This document shows, in pieces, positions 63,335 through 64,000 of a stretch of DNA of 64,000 bases. The stretch covers positions 3,700,501-3,764,500 of the forward strand of contig NZ_CP009291.1 in NCBI RefSeq assembly GCF_000767465.1, read 5' to 3'. A program made the translations under genes and the position numbers. How positions within the stretch are numbered: the first letter of the stretch is position 1; every line of letters begins with the position of its first letter. The notes under the pieces were generated by a model. That model did not search any database and was not told the DNA's origin. It saw only the letters and a list, made by a program, of their open reading frames with translations. Source of the stretch: Novosphingobium pentaromativorans US6-1 (GTDB lineage: Bacteria > Pseudomonadota > Alphaproteobacteria > Sphingomonadales > Sphingomonadaceae).

Positions 63335-64000
63335 TTACTTGCCGCGCAGCTTGCGGTGCTTCGAGAGATCGAAGACTTCGCTCGGGCCGTTATCGTCCTG
63401 CAGCAGGCCGAGGCGGCGCGCGACTTCCTGGTAGGCTTCTTCCTCACCGCCGAGGTCGCGGCGGAAGCGGTCCTTGTCCAGCTTTTCGCCGGTTGCCATG
63501 TCCCACAGGCGGCAGCCGTCGGGGCTGATTTCGTCGGCGAGGATCACGCGGCTGTAGTCGCCGTCCCAGATGCGTCCGAACTCGAGCTTGAAGTCCACGA
63601 GGCGGATGTTGATCGCCGCGAACATGCCGCACATGAAATCGTTCACGCGGATGGCCATGGCGGAGATGTCCTGCATCTCCTCGTTGTTGGCCCAGCCGAA
63701 GCACGCGATGTGCTCTTCGGCGATCAGCGGATCGCCCAGCGCGTCGTCCTTGTAGTAGTACTCGATCAGCGTGTGGGGCAGCGGCTCGCCCTCGGGAATG
63801 CCGAGGCGCTTGGAAATCGAACCAGCGGCCACGTTGCGCACGACGACCTCGATCGGAATGATCTCGACCTGGCGCACGAGCTGCTCGCGCATGTTGAGGC
63901 GGCGGATGAAGTGGTTGGGAACGCCGATGTGGTTGAGGCGCGTGAAGACATACTCGCTGATGCGGTTGTTGATCACGCCCTTGCCCTGGATCGTGCCCTT
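63335..64000 (-). CDS. purC: SAICAR synthetase, N-terminus beyond the window
   Basis: The last 222 residues are visible, and the frame continues past the right edge. [34 protein letters not shown] and [17 protein letters not shown] are the PurC signatures for ATP and substrate binding. It joins aspartate to CAIR in purine synthesis. Its 3' end faces the M16 gene; in many alphaproteobacteria purC is followed directly by purS and purQ, which are here 12 kb away in the opposite direction. Confidence 0.95.
   Translation of the reverse strand, partial: KGTIQGKGVINNRISEYVFTRLNHIGVPNHFIRRLNMREQLVRQVEIIPIEVVVRNVAAGSISKRLGIPEGEPLPHTLIEYYYKDDALGDPLIAEEHIACFGWANNEEMQDISAMAIRVNDFMCGMFAAINIRLVDFKLEFGRIWDGDYSRVILADEISPDGCRLWDMATGEKLDKDRFRRDLGGEEEAYQEVARRLGLLQDDNGPSEVFDLSKHRKLRGK

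Overview
The window is a GC-rich alphaproteobacterial chromosome segment, most likely from a sphingomonad such as Novosphingobium or a close relative. The evidence is a circularly permuted two-piece tmRNA with the tag ANDNEALALAA, a PurS-type purine pathway, an HdaA-type DnaA regulator, an HWE histidine kinase, a DUF2794 gene, and tight ATGA/GTGA gene overlaps. No rRNA operon, CRISPR array, insertion sequence or prophage was seen. It reads mostly as conserved core chromosome, with accessory catabolic genes near the left end and around 19-28 kb.

Layout. 0-3 kb: edge of an acyl-CoA catabolic cluster (MaoC-like hydratase cut by the window, enoyl-CoA hydratase, a decayed gene, nitronate monooxygenase), then tRNA-Gln. 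3-7 kb: YghU-type glutathione transferase, ilvE, then about 1.1 kb without a large gene, holding a tiny reading frame with an extraordinary ribosome-binding site and a strong hairpin. 7-18.6 kb: tlyA, tspO, ubiK-like, recO, leuB, two glycosyltransferases, metZ, an HWE kinase, apaG, a LysR regulator and htpX. 18.8-23.3 kb: a hydratase, a LacI regulator, a membrane acyltransferase, and a flavin reductase/hydrolase pair. 23.7-28.4 kb: two small proteins, then a valine-degradation run (acyl-CoA dehydrogenase, 3-hydroxyisobutyryl-CoA hydrolase, enoyl-CoA hydratase, mmsB). 28.4-31.3 kb: a coupled minus-strand run, LemA - TPM protein - TPM membrane protein - Nudix - small CxxC protein. 31.4-35.5 kb: mscL, ssrA, a small membrane protein, malate synthase G and a PilZ-like protein. 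35.6-41.4 kb: the outer-membrane/cofactor run lptD-surA-pdxA-rsmA. 41.5-44.4 kb: pepA-holC-ndk and two small proteins. 44.5-48.7 kb: purM-purN (purN carries an extra YjbR/MmcQ-like domain), divergent from an unknown membrane-anchored protein and hdaA. 48.7-51.9 kb: cysE, DUF2794, an SDR dehydrogenase, purS-purQ. 52-60.4 kb: a GGDEF/EAL protein, glmS, an AIM24-like protein, a TPR protein, glmU and gph. 60.4-64 kb: a large M16 peptidase and the 3' part of purC.

How the genes fit together. GlmS and GlmU make UDP-GlcNAc for the envelope, and SurA and LptD build the outer membrane. PurM, N, S, Q and C are five parts of inosinate synthesis within about 20 kb. The 24.4-28.4 kb run converts isobutyryl-CoA to methylmalonate semialdehyde. 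The features most worth checking are the small unit at 5.69-5.85 kb, the PurN fusion, the two short genes at 23.7 and 44.0 kb, the orphan palindrome at 23.55 kb, and the apparent non-AUG start of the HWE kinase.
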